Shown here one piece after another: positions 34,254-49,200 of a DNA stretch of 64,000 bases. Origin of the DNA: Diploscapter coronatus (lineage: Eukaryota; Nematoda; Chromadorea; Rhabditida; Rhabditidae); NCBI GenBank assembly GCA_964036155.1, contig OZ038422.1, forward strand, positions 13,663,201 to 13,727,200, in the 5' to 3' direction. The position numbers were made by a program, and so were the translations under genes. Numbering within the stretch: the first letter of the stretch is position 1; the number at the start of each line of letters is the position of its first letter. Below the pieces are notes generated by a model. The model had not been told where the DNA came from and did no database searches. It worked only from the letters and a program-made list of their open reading frames with translations.

Positions 34254-37200
34254 ATGACGGACATTTTGGACGCGTCCTCGCAGCAACAGGAGATCGGCAC
34301 CGCCAAGAAGGAGCGCATGTTTCAAGTAAGGAAAAAGTTATCTTAAAATAGTTTTATTCATTCTGAAGGCAATGGTTTATAATAAATGAGATGACTTTTA
34401 TGGGGCACATTTTGAAATTTATCAATTTTTTATTGTTTTGTGTTACGAAAAATGTCAGTCAGCTCGCTATCAAATGTTTCAAAAATTACATCGACTTTCT
34501 AGAATTTTGAGACTTTTAAAATGTATTTATTATTCAAAACCGTCAACAAATCTCAAAATGAATTCAAATATCGTTGATTGGAGAGAAAGTTGATATTCGT
34601 GCAACAATAAGAACTCGAAGTTGGAGCGAAATAGTCAATTGTGTAGAAGAGAAGCGAGAGACGAATAGCGTAATTTCTGGATATCGACGCGTTCTCTCCA
34701 ATCAATCAATAATACAAGTCTATTGAGTTAAAAAAACTTTCAATCATATTCAATTAAATTTTCTAAAAATAGGCGAAACAAATAAATTTGCAGGTCGTTC
34801 CCGTTCCTGGCGTTTTCACGCGCGGCCGTTGGAAGTGCTGGGACTATCGCAATGACGAGCAGGAGAAGAAGGAGAAGGAAATGCTCCAATTCGAGAAGGA
34901 CAAGGAGAAAACCGACACCAATGGTATGAAATTTAAGAATTGCGCTAGTTCGAAAAAAAAATCATAAAAGGTTATGCTGTACCTTTTTTATTGACAGTCA
35001 ATTCTACAGTAACCGAAAAACTCTGAAAATTTACTCTAGCTTTCTATTTTGCAACAAAAATAGTCGAGAAAAGTAGACGGTTATCGCCAAAAGTTGCCAC
35101 CTTCTCTAGTGATTATTACGTTTCGTACATAGGGAGCATTTCTGCAGAAAATTCTAGATAGTAGCTTTCGGCGAACATTCAAGCGCATATTATTTTGAAA
35201 TTCAATTTTTTATCCACGGATTTCTCTGAAGCTTAACTATTTTTAGAAGTCGTGACGATTCAAGTTTCATCGGATGAGGGCGCTGTTACCGGCGAGTCGA
35301 ACGCTTCAGATCAGGTTATTTTAAATTTTGAGTTGCATTTTTAAAGTTTATCGTTTCAATCAAGAACTTTGTTTTTAAGCGACAAATTTTCCAATATTTA
35401 CTTTGAAAAGTGCCATAATCCAATCTGACATCTTCATTCTCTTGATATGTCCTGTATAGATTTTCTATGAAATTCTTTTAAAAGCACCGTAATCCGAAAA
35501 TAGCGTCGTAAAGATTCAGAAGGATCCTACGATCGTGGTGGTGACGACGTCGTCGGCGATTCCGACGCCAGTAACGCCTCTGTCGGGATCGTCATCGACT
35601 CAGGAACACGAATCGGTGAATCGCGTCACCAGCATCGAATCCAACCAAGACCCGTCTAGCGCCGATTCTTCCATTGGAAATATTCCTTCGGTAGGTTTTT
35701 TCTCCGTATTTTCAACTTTAAAATTATAGTAGTCTAAAATGCCGTAACCCCTTTTCTCCATGCAAAATAATATTTCTTTAAATAGTTATGTGAAAATCGT
35801 TATTTTTCTGATAAATAAAACTAGGATTTTGCTGAAATTATCTAATTTTTAATATCGAACCAGATTGAAGAATTATTATTGTTGAATATCTAATTATGCG
35901 TTATTCTAAGAATTATTTAGAAACTTATGAGATAAAAGTGATATTTTTTGTATGATTTGTAGAACATTTTTAGTCTATATCGGTACCCTCGAACCTGACG
36001 CACGCCCCCTCTTCGAACAGTGTCAACGCGAATCAGGCCAACATCTCCCAGACGCAGACTACTCCGGTAAAGATTTAAAAATACATTTTCTATCTTCAAG
36101 TCGAAATCATGTGATGAATTTGATACTATTGATACGCAAAATTTTTATACCTACTTTATCGATAACATTTGATGATAGATTTTGTATAATTTCTTCTCCA
36201 AGACCGAACGTTAAATTATTTCATCATTTTTGAGTTAAGATAGGCGAAACTTTCAAACTTCAAGAATTATGATTTTCTCAAATTTTATCGCTTTTCAAAT
36301 CTTTGGTAATACGACAGTGTCTCGATGTTATTTTTAACTGATCAGAAAATTCGGACATTTATAAAAAAAAAAATTTCAGAATCTCCTGAATCAGCAGCAA
36401 GCACAGGCGTCCGCTTCGTCTGGAAATGTCGCTTCGAGACCGTCTTCTGGTAAATTTCACTATTTCTAAAAAAAAAAAACCCCCCTAATTTTCTAGAAAC
36501 GTAGTTTTCGAAGTTCTATAAATTGCTTTAGCTAATTACCAGTTGAAACTTCTAAATAATTAGCTTTGTGATATTTTGAAACATAATTTTAAAAAGTTAT
36601 TGGATTTCTGAAATTTATTAGAAATTTTTAGACACCATGACCTCGTCTATGGAGGAAGGAGCCGACAAGGACAGGTTAGTTTACCGATTTTCAAGAAAAC
36701 TTTGGATTTGAAACCTCAAAAATTTTAAAAAGTAGCGGCGATTGGTCGTCTTGTAGACATTGGCCAGTGTATGCTTTAGTCTAGAAATGAGTTCCAAATA
36801 TTCTCGAAGTAATTAGTTATGAAAGCCACAAGTTGCAAGATTGACGTTCAAGAGAGAAATTACTGATTTAAATATTTTATATTATCTTAATAATCCCGAC
36901 TTATCAATATCAACAATTAGCTTCAAATGAACCAACTTCAAGATGAAACTTACATAAAAGCCTTCGTTTTTATTATACTTTTAGGCTTGTTTTTTCACTT
37001 TTTCATTCTTTACATTTCTACATTTAGGTACTGGCGCACTATAAATTTCTCCTTTTTTCTCCTCAAATTTCATTCTCTCTAACTTTGAGCAAAGATGTTC
37101 TGTTTACAGGAAAAACCAGCTGGAATTTGGCAAAAAAATTAGAAATAGTACAGAAAATTGGAGAGTTAGAGAAAATCAGCCTAGAGGCGCAGACGGTGAA

Positions 37201-40200
37201 CACTGATCTATCATTGAATAAAGAAAGGGGCTGGAGCTTTTCAGATATAAAATAAAAACCGGTTGATATTTGACATTACTCTACATCGTTCAATTTTATC
37301 GTAAAATATAGGTATTTTTCTCTGGATCCCTGGACTCTAGTCTTCCTGCAAAATGTCGTAATCAGTGATGATCGGTCATGAATTTACATATTTTTAGAGA
37401 GAGAGAGAGGAAGAGAAGGTAAGATTTTTGAGGACAGTAGAGATGAAATAGATCATCACCAAAATTTGCGCACATACGCACTGTTTTGACGCTTTCCTAG
37501 CTGCGAATGTTTACTTTGGCTTCAATTTATTTTCATTTCGACAAACTTCTGAAATAGTACTCTAAAACGCTAAATTTATCTATACACACCGCGTTAAAAA
37601 CGCTATTTTCATCACCGAGAATTTCTAAACGATAGTAATGTGTGTTTGAAGAAGTAAACAAATACTCGACTCATCTTTTACCGATTTTTTGCACTCATGG
37701 ATGAGCACTAAACTTCTCTCCTTTCGCATTTTGAACACTTTCACAAAATGCCTAAAACCCTCGAGAATTTACAAATTTCTACTTTAAATTTTCAGCGATA
37801 TTGATTCTTCATAATTTTCATCATTCTATCTGAATCTAAAACACAGGACAGGTGGTCAAATGCTTAGCCTATTTTGAGCATGTTTGAGGTCGAAAATTTC
37901 GATCATTTCTTTTTCACTTATTCTCCAAAACCTTGAGCTGTATAAAGTTAGTCCCTTATGCATTTTTTAAAATTTTATTCCGAAACATATTTTCCTACGA
38001 ATTATATAATTTACAAAAATAGAATTGTAGTCTTTTGATTTGCCTGTACTTAATTTTTGATCCCCCATTTTGGTAGACTTCTTCTTCATTTTCTTCCGGA
38101 TATTTGATATCCACTCGACGTGGCGGTTAAATGGACCTCACGGGAAGAGCCAAATAAAAGAACGAAAGGCTTCAATTTTCCGCTCCTAAATTGTACATCT
38201 TGATGACTGCTCAAATAACCACTTTTTATTTTTGAAAATTACGATTTTGATCTTAAAAATTATTTAAGTTCGAGCACATTTTCTAATATCATTGAGTTCA
38301 TACTGGGTGCGAACTGTGATGATTCTTATATACTTCTATAAGTTTCAGCGAAATTTCGTTAATTTCAATTTTCATATTTGATCGAACATTTTCACGCGTT
38401 CTGCAAAAAATTCGAAAAATTAGCAGAGTGGCAGAAATTTCTGTGCTCTCTCCCGACCAGTGACGTAGCGAATTTTGAAGTGCGGCCAAAATTTACATCA
38501 TCCAACCATTACTTTGCATTTTTGCTCTATCAGATGACAGAGTCGGTATCATTCATCATTGCCAAATGATAGAAACGCAGAGAATTAACGGAGTTTGTAT
38601 CCTTATGGAAATTAGCTAAAGACGCAGTTTTTCACGTGTTAGCTGTGAAAACCAGTGCTTAACTTATGCAACGGTTAATTTATGCACGCTGAATACGTCG
38701 TTGTGATAGGGAACATGTGGTCATTCGCGAAATCTGCAGAAATTTAATATTTCAAATTTTGTCTCAATAGCTCAATGGCTTAGTCATTCGATCTGGAAAA
38801 TTTCGATTTTTTGTAAAAATTCTAATATTTCTCGAAATTTCTAGTCTTTCATGAGTGTTTCCCGGTAAATTTTTATTTTTGTTTGCAAAGGTCAGTAGAT
38901 TGATATGTTGATGTTCGAAACTTCCAAACGGCGCATTTGTCATTCTGCAAAAATTGAGCTTTTTCCATTGACCACTTGAAAAAATCACATATACCCAGTC
39001 TATTTTCATTCCTATGCTTTAGCACATAACTTTAAGAAATTCTTTCGATAACCGGAAGCGCTTTTTCGTCGGAAAATATATTTCTTCTAGTTAAATCTTG
39101 CCACCTTATCACATAATTAATGATGCTAGCTGGATAAATTGCGCTTTAAAGTCATTGACAAAGAAATTTCGAGAGGGTCTAGAGATCCAAAGAATGTGCT
39201 TTGTGACGTATGCCAGGCAATATTACGATTTTTCGGATCTCGAGAAATGAGATTTGATTTAAGAGAGTGGAAGATTTTGGAATATAGTATAAAATCGAAG
39301 AGAGTTCAGAGAAATGCTTAGTTTGAGATTTTTACCACATGTCGTTCTTCGTGTGTTTTCGCAAGTTTTCGTGTATAGTCTGAATTTTACACTCAAAACA
39401 TTCTCAGTTTTGAACTTTCCTTACTCATCCCTTGGTCGCTAGGTTTTGGAGTTAAAATGAAATATAACAACTCAAACATTAAAAATCACTCATTCTGAGG
39501 AATTTCAAGATTTTACAAGTTTAGCGTTCTTCATCTTTCGTTTCCGTTACAACTCCATCATTTTCTCTCGCTTGAGTAAATTTCAAAAATTCCTGTTCAC
39601 TCAAAAATCAGTACTTCTAGATTTTTAATGATTCAAAAATTTGCAAATCAATTCAATTATGATCAATTTCGTTTTTTCCGCAGCACTTGCCCTGGTAAAA
39701 CTATAAAATCGCTAAAATCCAGTATCTTTCCCACACTGATAATCATTGATAACTTTGCACCCATCTCTAGCTTATCCTATCCCTATCACCAATTGTCCAT
39801 GTTTCTTCTTTCCTCTTCTCTCGAAACTCGGATCTCCAAAATCTCGCAAGTTGCAAAAACTGCTTCAGGCGTTGAAAAATCGTCGTTGGTTTCGACGCCT
39901 GGCAGTGCCAGTTTGCCCCGATCAAAAACAACGCGCCATCCGATTTTTGATTGAAAAATCTTTGGACTCAGATTTCTCATTCAAATCAAATCATTTTATC
40001 ACTTCTCCACCCAAGATATCAGCTGTTTCAGCCTGCAAATTTGCAATATTTTGGGTTTCAAAAACAACGTTAAACCCTATCCTTAAGCATTAGAGTTCAA
40101 ATTCATGAAGACGATATCCCAAATGACTTTAAAATTGCATTCTTGAACAATAATGCATAGAATATATCATGTGGGGGTGCAAAAACTTGACACCTCCTTA

Positions 40201-43200
40201 CTCGAGTCCAAGTTTTTGACAGGTAGAGGAAGCTTTAAAATTGATTTGAAATGAGGATGAGAGTTAAATGATGATGGCGATGGTATTTAAAACTGGGTTG
40301 ATTTGGAAATTTTTGAAATGTGAAACTAAATACTTTGACTTACTATAATTTTAAGTTAAGTATTGATTGAGTTTGATCATCACAAAGTTTCAAAGTAACT
40401 AAATATGTAACAAACATTTCGAAAGTATATCTTTGAAGATAAAGTAATTTTCCATTTATGTGCCTAATTTTTGGGAAAACATTTCCAAATAAACCCCGAG
40501 AATTTCGGTTTATAGAAAAACTTGATTTTTATTGATGTTGATTGCGTCTGGTCAATCGGTCTTTTGTCATGTGTTCAAATTCTTTTTTCTCCGAGAGAAT
40601 TCATAAAAACTTATCAGCTATCAGTAATTTCATGGTTTTTATCGGCGAAAGGCGCGCGATCAACTTTCGGTCGAAAGACTATTAGATAAATGGTTAAAAT
40701 GAAGCTTCTAATTTAAAGCAATTATCAATCAGCCAGTTTTCTGATCATATTCTCTATCACATATGAAAAAGCGGAAAAAACGTCAAGCTTTCATGGCATT
40801 TTTCATGATGAAAAATGAACCCCAAAGAATAATTATCTGTACTTACTTATGTCTTGGTTTCTGATTTTCTGATTACCGAAAGATCTAAAGGATTAATTGA
40901 CCAATATCTTCAGAAAAATCGAATTTTTTAATGAATTTTTCGAAAATAAAGACCAAATTTCCAGGTCATTTTAGTTCAGATTTTGGACTTTGAAGCCAAT
41001 GATTATCGGTGCACTTTTATGCATCTGCATAACCTTTGAAAAATTATTGGAAATGTTTTCAAACATATAAGAACTACAAATTAAAAGTTCTCTAAAATTT
41101 GTATGAAAAACAATGTTCGTCTATTTTATGGCAAATAACCCTTAGATTCGTCCTATCATACCACATTTTTTCGGACTCCTTTCGAACTCGGAAAGTTTTG
41201 CCTGAAGGTCAGCTTTTTTGAGAGGCAGTGTGGGAGGAGAATAGAGAAACGAGAAAAAACGCCAAACAGCTGCACATTCGTTAGAGACACTGAAAATAAT
41301 ATGATTAGAGAAAAATGGGAATTAGATAACTTCAAAAATAAGATGGTTAGAGGTGGAAAAATGTAGATAGCGCTGAAAAACATGAGATTTTTGAGAAGCA
41401 GAAATTTTATCCAGCCGGGTTGATTTCACGTTCCTTTATGCACCATTTCTATAGTCTGAACCTCAACTTTTCTAATTTCTTGGGTTGAATCAAGCTCGCG
41501 TGAACTTTGATGATTTTAATATTCACCTGTAAATTGATTTTTAAAAATCAGTTGTTCAAGATTTTTGCTATTGTGAAACACCACGAAGTCTAAGCGTTTG
41601 AGTACATACTTTGGGGGAGAAGATTGCGGAAAAATAGACCGATCGGCGAAACGCCCCCATGAACACAGACCTTGTTTTAGAGCAAACTAATCTCAAAACA
41701 ATTTTCCACCTTGAGTAAAGAAAAATGGCCTGATATAATTGAATCACCCGCTATTTTGCAGAATTTTTCGTGGACAAAACCGTTATTTTGATTGCAATGG
41801 TTGAAGTATATCCGAGAGGGTTTTATTCGGACATCCTTCATCATATGTTGAAAATTCCGTAAATATTGGTTGTAGGATAACAAGGTGATAAGTGATGATA
41901 TAGCGTTGTAAACATGGCATCACTTCATATCACATCAGATATATGACATCTTTCGGCTTTCTGATAGCATTTCTCAGATTTTTCGGATTTCGAAAAATAC
42001 GATTATTTTCTATCTGATCTCAGAAATTATTATGTTTAAATATTTCAATTTCTACATTAGATTACCATCATTTGGCATTCAAATTTCCTTTTCTACTGCA
42101 CATGTTTCAAAAACCTGCATAAAATTTATATAATGCTCTGTAATTCATCAATCATTCTTTAAACCATTTTCTAAATTTGACTAACATATTATAGTTAACC
42201 TCTTCTCTACAGGTTGGACAGGTATCAGATAATCATCATTCACCTGATACGTGGGTGTGTGCGCGTTCGCTAAGCACCTTCTCTAGTTTTTGACGCACTT
42301 TGTTGAATTAGCAAGGGGCTACTAGTTTTTTTCGCTTTCTAAAGACTAATTGACTTACCACCTCGTGGATCCCGTTCTCTTTCTTGAATTCTCTAAATTC
42401 CGAGAACCCCCTTTATCTTTCACTTAAGTACTCCCAAATTTTTCTCGAGTCCAACGAAATTTCATTCAACTTTTCTGAGATTTGTATCTATTTTCTTATC
42501 GCCTATCTGTTTGGCTAATCGTGTCATTTGAAAGTGGCAAAGAAGAAACATGAATGTTAACAGCGCTATTGTTGATGACTTAATTACGTAGGATTTTTGA
42601 AGGTCCGGTTAAAGTCATTAAATTTTCAAAATATCATTGAAACCTTGAAATGTTTGAAAGATGGATTATTCCTCAATTGATTCAAATTTGCGATTTCATT
42701 GCGTATGATTTTTAGCCGAAACCAGGAAAAAGTAAAGCTCCAATTTGATATTAAAACCCTGTAATTTCTGCAACCTATACGATTTTTAGATTCATGTTAT
42801 GATAATTTTGCACTTTTCCTCTACATCCTTGTTTACTTCGTCCAGATACGCTCATCTGTCATTTTTATCATGACCGACCCTCTCCTCGCACTCTCAAATT
42901 TTTGATTGATCGACCGACCCTCGGTTTGGCCCTAGGAAGTGGTCCTTTCATTCTCAAGCTTTTCAACGTATTTGAGAAGCGGACCTAGTCTTTGATTTTT
43001 ACAATAAAGGCAAAGGGTAAACAGGGTACGAACTAAAGTGTAGTTCTTGGGAGTACATTTTGAAGGCGGTCAGAAAAGTCATTATATTAATATATCTAAC
43101 ATTTTCATACCAGCCTCAATCTTTTTGATGCATATTTTGAATATATTAATTTACCTTGTCGTGGGGGAATAAACAAGTTGAAAGGACATTTTTCACATTC

Positions 43201-46200
43201 ATACCTCAAAATTCCCAGAAACTTACCCCTCAAATTTTCGTATGCTATCATTTTGCACCGCTGGACCTTCTCATCGTTTTTGACCCATTAATAGGCTTGT
43301 TTTGATGGAACCTTCGGGTAAAAAATTCTCATAAAATGTATATCCCAACCATTTTCTGGGCCTATGCTTTAACACGGGACTCTTTCTCTAACGTCTTTGA
43401 TAGTTCACCATCTGGACGACCCAAAAAACTAGGATATTGCCTTCCGAGGCCACATGATGCAATTCAGTGATATCCTCTGCATGTCTGACTTTTCTAATGT
43501 ATTACTATAGCCTAATTTTGCCTGCACTCTAACCAAAACAACATTGTAGCTTTTATCCTTGACTTTCGTAATGATCAAAATAACTTTTTCTATGTCAAAT
43601 AAAACAGACTAGTTTTTAGCGTTAATCTAGCATATGGAGATATTCTTCCGACCAGGATTCTTGATCATTAAGTCTCAATTTTTGAGGATTATAGATTCAA
43701 AGTTAAATTCAGTTACTTTGAATGCGTCGAAATCTTGTAATTTTTGAACTCTTGAAAATCCCATGATTGCTTTAAATCCGTTTCGAATAAGCAAATCCGG
43801 AAACGTGTTAGACTATCGTTTTAGTAAATCCGAAAATCACCTATAAAATCTGTTGCGTAAGTTAAATGTTGCCTAAAACATATAGTCTAATAATTCAACT
43901 TTTGCCCAATTTTCACGCGACTAATTGAAAATGTCTAGACTTTCATCTTATGAACTTGTTTATGCGAAATTTTTTCGCACTTTTATGCTGTTTTGCATTT
44001 CTAATTCCTTACTCGCTCATTTCTTGCGAATTTTTATCTCAATTTTCTCGGATTTCATGGTTTTTAGCCTTTGAACGAATGAGAGCGAGCTCTTCTTGAT
44101 AATTAGAAAAATTGTTTGGTCCGAGAAAAAACGTGCTTCTGAAAAATTGCACCCGAGGTGGAGGCGCATGTGACCTACTTTAATGAAGATTAGTTATTAC
44201 TTTTTTGCTGCAGAGAGCTAGGGCTTACTCATTTTCTTCATTCTGATAGGTTTTTACAGGTTTTGTAAAACGATGTCCAATTTGCGTGAAATTATAGCCA
44301 TTTTGGACTGCCAATAACCACTTTTAATTGAAACATCATATTGAGTTTCAAATCAAGTAACATTATCAATAGTCATAATTTTCTCTTATTACTTTACTTT
44401 TGAGTATGAGACCATGTGCTATCCAATTCATTGAAACATAGGCAGCGCATTGCCTTTCCACGAAAACTCATCGACTCATGATTTTCGTAAATTTTTTTTT
44501 AGAGTCGTCAAATTAGGATCTATTATCATTGCGCCTACACTAATTCATCTTCTAAAAATCTTCTAACATAATAACGCATACTGTCGAATATCTCTCGATA
44601 TACAAACTTCAACCTCACATACTATTTTATGCATAACTTTTGCACCTATATGTAGAGTCATTCATTAATGCTTTGCTTCTTTGTGTGGTCTTCGTTTTTA
44701 GTTGTTTACATGTTTCTGCTTCTACATTGCTGCCCCATTTTACACGTCTTTGTCTTGAGAACTTCTCTAGCCTTTGTCCACTTTATTATAGTGTAGATAA
44801 TTTGCGAAGAAAAACAAAATAATTAAGCTGGTTAACTGCTAACTAGGCAATTTACTTTAATAATTATCGTTTGAATCCAGCTCTAAATAAATCTTCCTTG
44901 CCGCTTCAAGTTTAAGAAAACTTTCGAAAAATTTTGGAGCATTACTTAAACGTTAATTGAGAGCAGATAATCAACTATTTAATTGATAATTACATATCCT
45001 TAAAAATTTAAGGGAAACACCTCTTCTAATCCCATTCAAAGTTCAAGAGCATTTTTGGTCATTTTTAAAGCCTAGAAAGCAAATTGAAATGCTTTCGAGG
45101 GAATAATTGAAAATTGCTCTGAAATTGTTGTTGATTCGAAACGTGATTTGAAGAATGATGTATTGTTCATCTCTTTTGAATTGAAATAGTCCTATATTTT
45201 TAGAGTCCCAAAGAAAAAATTCGAAAGCTATTATGCTTTGTGCTTTATGAAAAATTTCTCGCGTGAAACACTTCAGATCCTTTCATTGTTCCACCGAACT
45301 TGGTGGCCGTATTTTGGACGTCTTTTCTTCCTTCTTTCTTTCTTTCTTTCTTTCTATGTATTTCTCTTCATTCTCCATCCTCTCTCGTTATCCTCGAAAG
45401 TCTCATGAAGTCCTTTGTGTGAAGAACTTTTCCGATTTTGGACTCGAAAACATGTTGAATTTTTCACTTTTTCGGACAAAACTAGAAAGATCTTACTAAT
45501 TTTATCTCTCGAAATTCCATAGTCACTCATCGAGAAATGCAAATACAGAATGGCAGTAGAAAGACTATATGAAATGGAGAGAACGCAATATGTTAGCGTA
45601 GAGAAATAGCACTCGATAGGTGAGAGAGATAGCGAATGAGTACGATCTGATGACGATGACATAGTTGAACTCTCGTAAGACCGACTTTTTTTTTCGATAT
45701 TTCGGCAAGAAAACAACTTTTGCTTTCTCTTTTATCTCCTCGATCTTATGATATTTCGAATTTCTCTAAATTTTATGAACTATTTCTCAATTTTCATTAT
45801 CGTTTTGTCTTTTCTTTACAAATTTCTTCTAAACGATAACTTTCAGAGAGGGGAGGAAGAGATCGTGTAACTTTAAGAAATGATAAGAAAACATGTCCCC
45901 AAATGTACGTCGTTGACAAAAATACCTGTTTACTGTAAAGTTCTTGCAGCCTCTGCATCTTTATCATCTTTTAGGGTTAAGCATAGACTCTGGCATCACT
46001 AGAATCTGCCTTCTTTTCGATGATTGTTTTCTGAAAATCACGCCGCCAATTTGTTATTGACTCCTTTTGCGTAAAAGCAGTAAATTTTCTTTGGGAAACC
46101 ACTATTTCATGCTGGAATATGGGCAAATGACAATTCCCAGTTTTTCTTGATAAGGCACGTCCCTAACAAGTTGTTTGATAATAGGTTTCGACATTTTGCA

Positions 46201-49200
46201 GATGAAATTCCAATTTTTTCGTATTTGATATACGGAAAATAATGACTGTTAACCATGATATTCTCAAACTTCGAAAATCGACTCCTAAATTTTGATGTTG
46301 ATGTTTAAATTACCAAATATCATCACCATAATTCCATCTCGACTTCCCAAAGTGTGTATAGCAATCTTTCGAGATTCATTCGTAATTGCTACCTTTACTA
46401 ACAGACGATCGTTCTGCCCAAATGGTTGCATAATCAAAATCCTTCATAATGATGCAATCAATTCATATACCATTATTCAAAGATCCGCTCTCTAAAAAGA
46501 ACTCTCCTCTCTGAAAAGTGATCTATGATAGATAATCGGAAATGTTCTGCAATATTCCTCACCTTTTTTCTCATTTTTACATATTATTTTTGACTTTCTG
46601 ACCTTCACTAGCCATATATTTTCCGTCTGTTTTGGCATTAATCCGGTGTTACTATTTCGTTGAAAAATCATTGAGTCAGAATTCGAATTCTTTAAAAATC
46701 ATCACATATTGCATCAGTTCTATCAATAAATACCCGAAAATTAAGCTCTCTAAAAATCTTCTCCAGTGCGATTTTTATATTTAGCAATGGCACCGGAGTA
46801 TTTTCCAGATTTTGTTCTATATAATTAGAATGGGTTTTGGTCTTACATCTTGCGACACACTTTTTCGTCTCATTCATTCATCAAACAAAGAAGCATCGAC
46901 ACATTTATTATCATTGAGCTTTCATGCTCTTTCGACGACACCATCACTTGCTTCCCAAATTAAAGAGCACTTTTTATTTTTAGACTTTATTTCGACCAGT
47001 CTTAATTTGTACCCTTCAATATTATTCCCATTGTCCGTTTTCTTATCAACCCAGAGCTTTAGACAGAGAGGCGCGCTTAGTTTTTTGAGCCATCGGTAAA
47101 ATATTGTAAACAACATTTTTCGAATTCAAAAGATTAAAAATTAATGAACAAATCGGTAGAACTTTGATGATAAGAATTAGGTTAATTGGTGTTGTTGGTA
47201 ACTATAAATATGTAAATTAAGAGCATGATTCCAGGCCAATCATTAGAAATTAGTTTTGTTTAAATTCTCCAATTTGTGGAGCTTATTTTGTATTTCATAA
47301 AATTTAGTTATTGCTTTGTGAGAAGCACACTCACTAGTTTCTTCTATTTGCAGTCATTTTTCATCTACCCCCCTTTACTAATTCACACATAAACATAAGA
47401 CACGCGTGTCAAAGAAACACACATTGATTTTCAACTTTTTAATGGTCAAATTTGGAGTTGTCTGTAATTTTTCGAGAAATTTACCGTTCGCAAAAGCATC
47501 CTTTTGTCAATCGAGTTTTTTGAAATGTCAACGTTGAAAACTTGAAAAATAGATGAGCATACGAGCAAATGCGCATGTGTGCATCAAATACTTTGGCTTT
47601 GTATAGCATCTTTCCAGAGGATTTTTCTAACAAAACTACTAGATACTAAAATTCTCGAAACATAGTCCACTTCTCATTATAGTAACTTTACTAAGATTAT
47701 TAATTCGAAAAATCACACGACTTTGCAATTGTAGCGGATGTTTTTATCATTTGATTTATTAAAAATCTCAGCGTTTTTCTGCAATGCAGAGTTGCTAGGC
47801 AACTTACGCTCCTTCCTAAAAGAAACCGTGACGACTAACTGGCACAAGGAACTTGCGAATGCACTAATACGAATTAGTTTACGGCAATTAAAGGTTAATA
47901 TTAGGCCGTTTACTATATTAACATGTTTTCTTCCATATCTTGCATATTTTAGAAGATCAGAAAATATGGTTTCGAACTTGTAAATTAGGATATCCCTTGT
48001 TTGAAGCATGGAAAATGAATTTTTGACTGGAAAACAAAACCTTTTTTTTTACTTTTGGATAAAACAAGGCTCGAAAATCATATTCTTGACACACAAGTCT
48101 TTTTCAAGATTATAAATGTTTCACAAAAATCGAAGTTTGTAGACCATTTCTAAATTTGCAATTAAACCGTCGCCGTTTTTACTATCATCGAATAAATATT
48201 CTTATTTTCTAAATCTCATAAGCTTGACAAAATTAATCCTTATGAGATTTTCTAGAAGTACAATTCCTCTCGACTTTTCTACTCTGCTTCATTAAACCCT
48301 CTGATCATTCTCTGAGCCTTCTGAATTGTATAGTAGTCATATCTTTCACCCCACCCGTTTATGAATAAGCTTCATAGTGCTAAAAGAGGTGCTTTCACTT
48401 GCTCCTTTCTTGGAGTAAACAACTCGCAAAAGCCTGCCAATCAAAGATGAAGACTATTTCATTCTTGTGCTTATCTTGAGAACTAAACTTTTTCTTACTT
48501 CTGAAAATGTTGTAAATTTTGAGGTAAAATACAACTAATTTCTTGTTATTTTGTAGTTTCAACCAATTCTATTTGTCAGTCTCAAAATTACGATTTATCA
48601 GTATGGTTTCGTATTATGTTTCCTCTCCGTTTCTATCTTATCCATAAAATGGTGATAATATAATAAGCTCGAAAAATCGTACTCTAATCAAATATTAAGA
48701 AGGAACTAAAAAAGTGCTCACTATCCGTATATAAAGCAGATGGAAAATTGCAATTGTGGCTAATTCGTAAACAACCATGATTTTTCCCTCAAAATGATGA
48801 AATTTGTATAGTAGCCAGAAAGTACTCGCCTAAAATTAACCCAAATGCATATTCATGAGATTTCCTTGAAACCTTAGAACAATTTCTCAACTCGTTTAGA
48901 ATCTTAGCCTCTTTTCTGCAATTTTTAAGTTTCTATAACCACATTCTAGTTGCGGGAAAAACACATGCAGATAGACTGATTTGATTTCGTCCTTCTAGAA
49001 AAATACAATTTGTGTAATTTCATTCTTCTGCTATTTGGTTTTCAATCCGTCCTTTAGCGCTTGGTTTCATATTTTCAATTGGAAATTATGATTAACTTTT
49101 GCAACGTCCTGATTTATCAGAACGGAAGTATTCTGATATTTTTAACATTTTAGCACTGCCCTGTCACAAGCAATCATTCATGATTTGTGATTTTTACTGA

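Noticed and set aside
38763..38815. tRNA-like box A (TAGCTCAATGG) with TTTCGATT downstream
   Set aside because: The cloverleaf cannot be closed; at most a decayed tRNA-derived fragment.
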